This document shows, in pieces, positions 14,277 to 14,348 of a stretch of DNA of 14,348 bases. Below the pieces are notes generated by a model that had not been told where the DNA came from, made no database searches, and worked only from the letters and a program-made list of their open reading frames with translations. Position 1 is the stretch's first letter. Each line of letters opens with the position of its first letter. Origin of the DNA: JBBDNV01 sp040877415 (GTDB lineage: Bacteria; Planctomycetota; Planctomycetia; Pirellulales; PALSA-1355); the NCBI GenBank assembly GCA_040877415.1, contig JBBDNV010000152.1, forward strand, positions 1 to 14,348, given 5' to 3'. The position numbers and the translations under genes were made by a program.

Positions 14277-14348
14277 GGCAGAAGGCAGAAGGATGAAGGA
14301 TGAAGGATGAAGGATGAAGGATGAAGGATGAAGGATGAAGGATGAAGG
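14277..14348. repeat. Heptamer tandem array (GGATGAA, preceded by GGCAGAA)
   Basis: Two copies of GGCAGAA (14277-14290) are followed by eight exact copies of GGATGAA (14291-14346) and the start of a ninth at the window edge. The full length is therefore unknown. The array lies upstream of the leftward gene at 14239, in its likely promoter region. Confidence 0.95.

Noticed and set aside
14277..14348. CRISPR array
   Set aside because: The units are 7-bp tandem copies without spacers.

Overview
The window looks like chromosomal DNA of a GC-rich planctomycete, probably of the Pirellulales type. The reasons are the repertoire of families: a HEAT-repeat lipoprotein, a secreted protein that resembles DUF1570, a Tat-exported Gfo/Idh/MocA oxidoreductase, lone-PDZ and tandem-GNAT proteins, and several secreted proteins of no known function. 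Weak or absent Shine-Dalgarno sites and many short palindromic repeats between genes fit the same picture. This is inference from sequence only; there is no rRNA or other direct taxonomic marker.

Layout. From 1 to 3114 three genes read leftward: a HEAT-repeat lipoprotein (3114-2413), a secreted helical-domain protein (2128-713) and the 5' part of a DacZ-type diadenylate cyclase (518 to the left edge). Rightward from about 3400 lie a secreted HExxH metalloprotease-like protein and a Tat-dependent NAD(P)-type oxidoreductase (4801-6099). The oxidoreductase converges on dnaA (leftward, 7615-6200), and a perfect 22-bp hairpin sits between their stop codons. A gene-free stretch of about 500 bp upstream of dnaA carries a very good sigma-70 promoter. 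A tandem-GNAT acetyltransferase (leftward) and a double-PDZ secreted protein (rightward) diverge at about 9.05-9.13 kb. Two leftward genes for small membrane-anchored proteins follow (10308-10961 and 11123-11719), then a rightward SAM-dependent methyltransferase with a THUMP-like C-terminal domain (11971-13188). Last is a leftward secreted protein (13226-14239) whose upstream region contains a heptamer array running off the right edge.

The genes do not form one obvious pathway. They are mostly monocistronic, with intergenic gaps of 100-280 bp. The most notable non-gene structure is a 108-bp inverted-repeat element at 11751-11858. It has matching 9-bp ends and is flanked by an exact 9-bp direct repeat, so it looks like a small non-autonomous mobile element. 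Other palindromes lie at 4641-4663, 6112-6177, 10130-10162 and 10288-10307, and one at 14067-14089 is translated in frame. I saw no tRNA, rRNA, CRISPR array or intact insertion sequence. I do not see a convincing new multi-gene system. The strongest leads are the mobile-element-like hairpin, the in-frame repeat insertion and the lineage-unusual DacZ and DnaA features.
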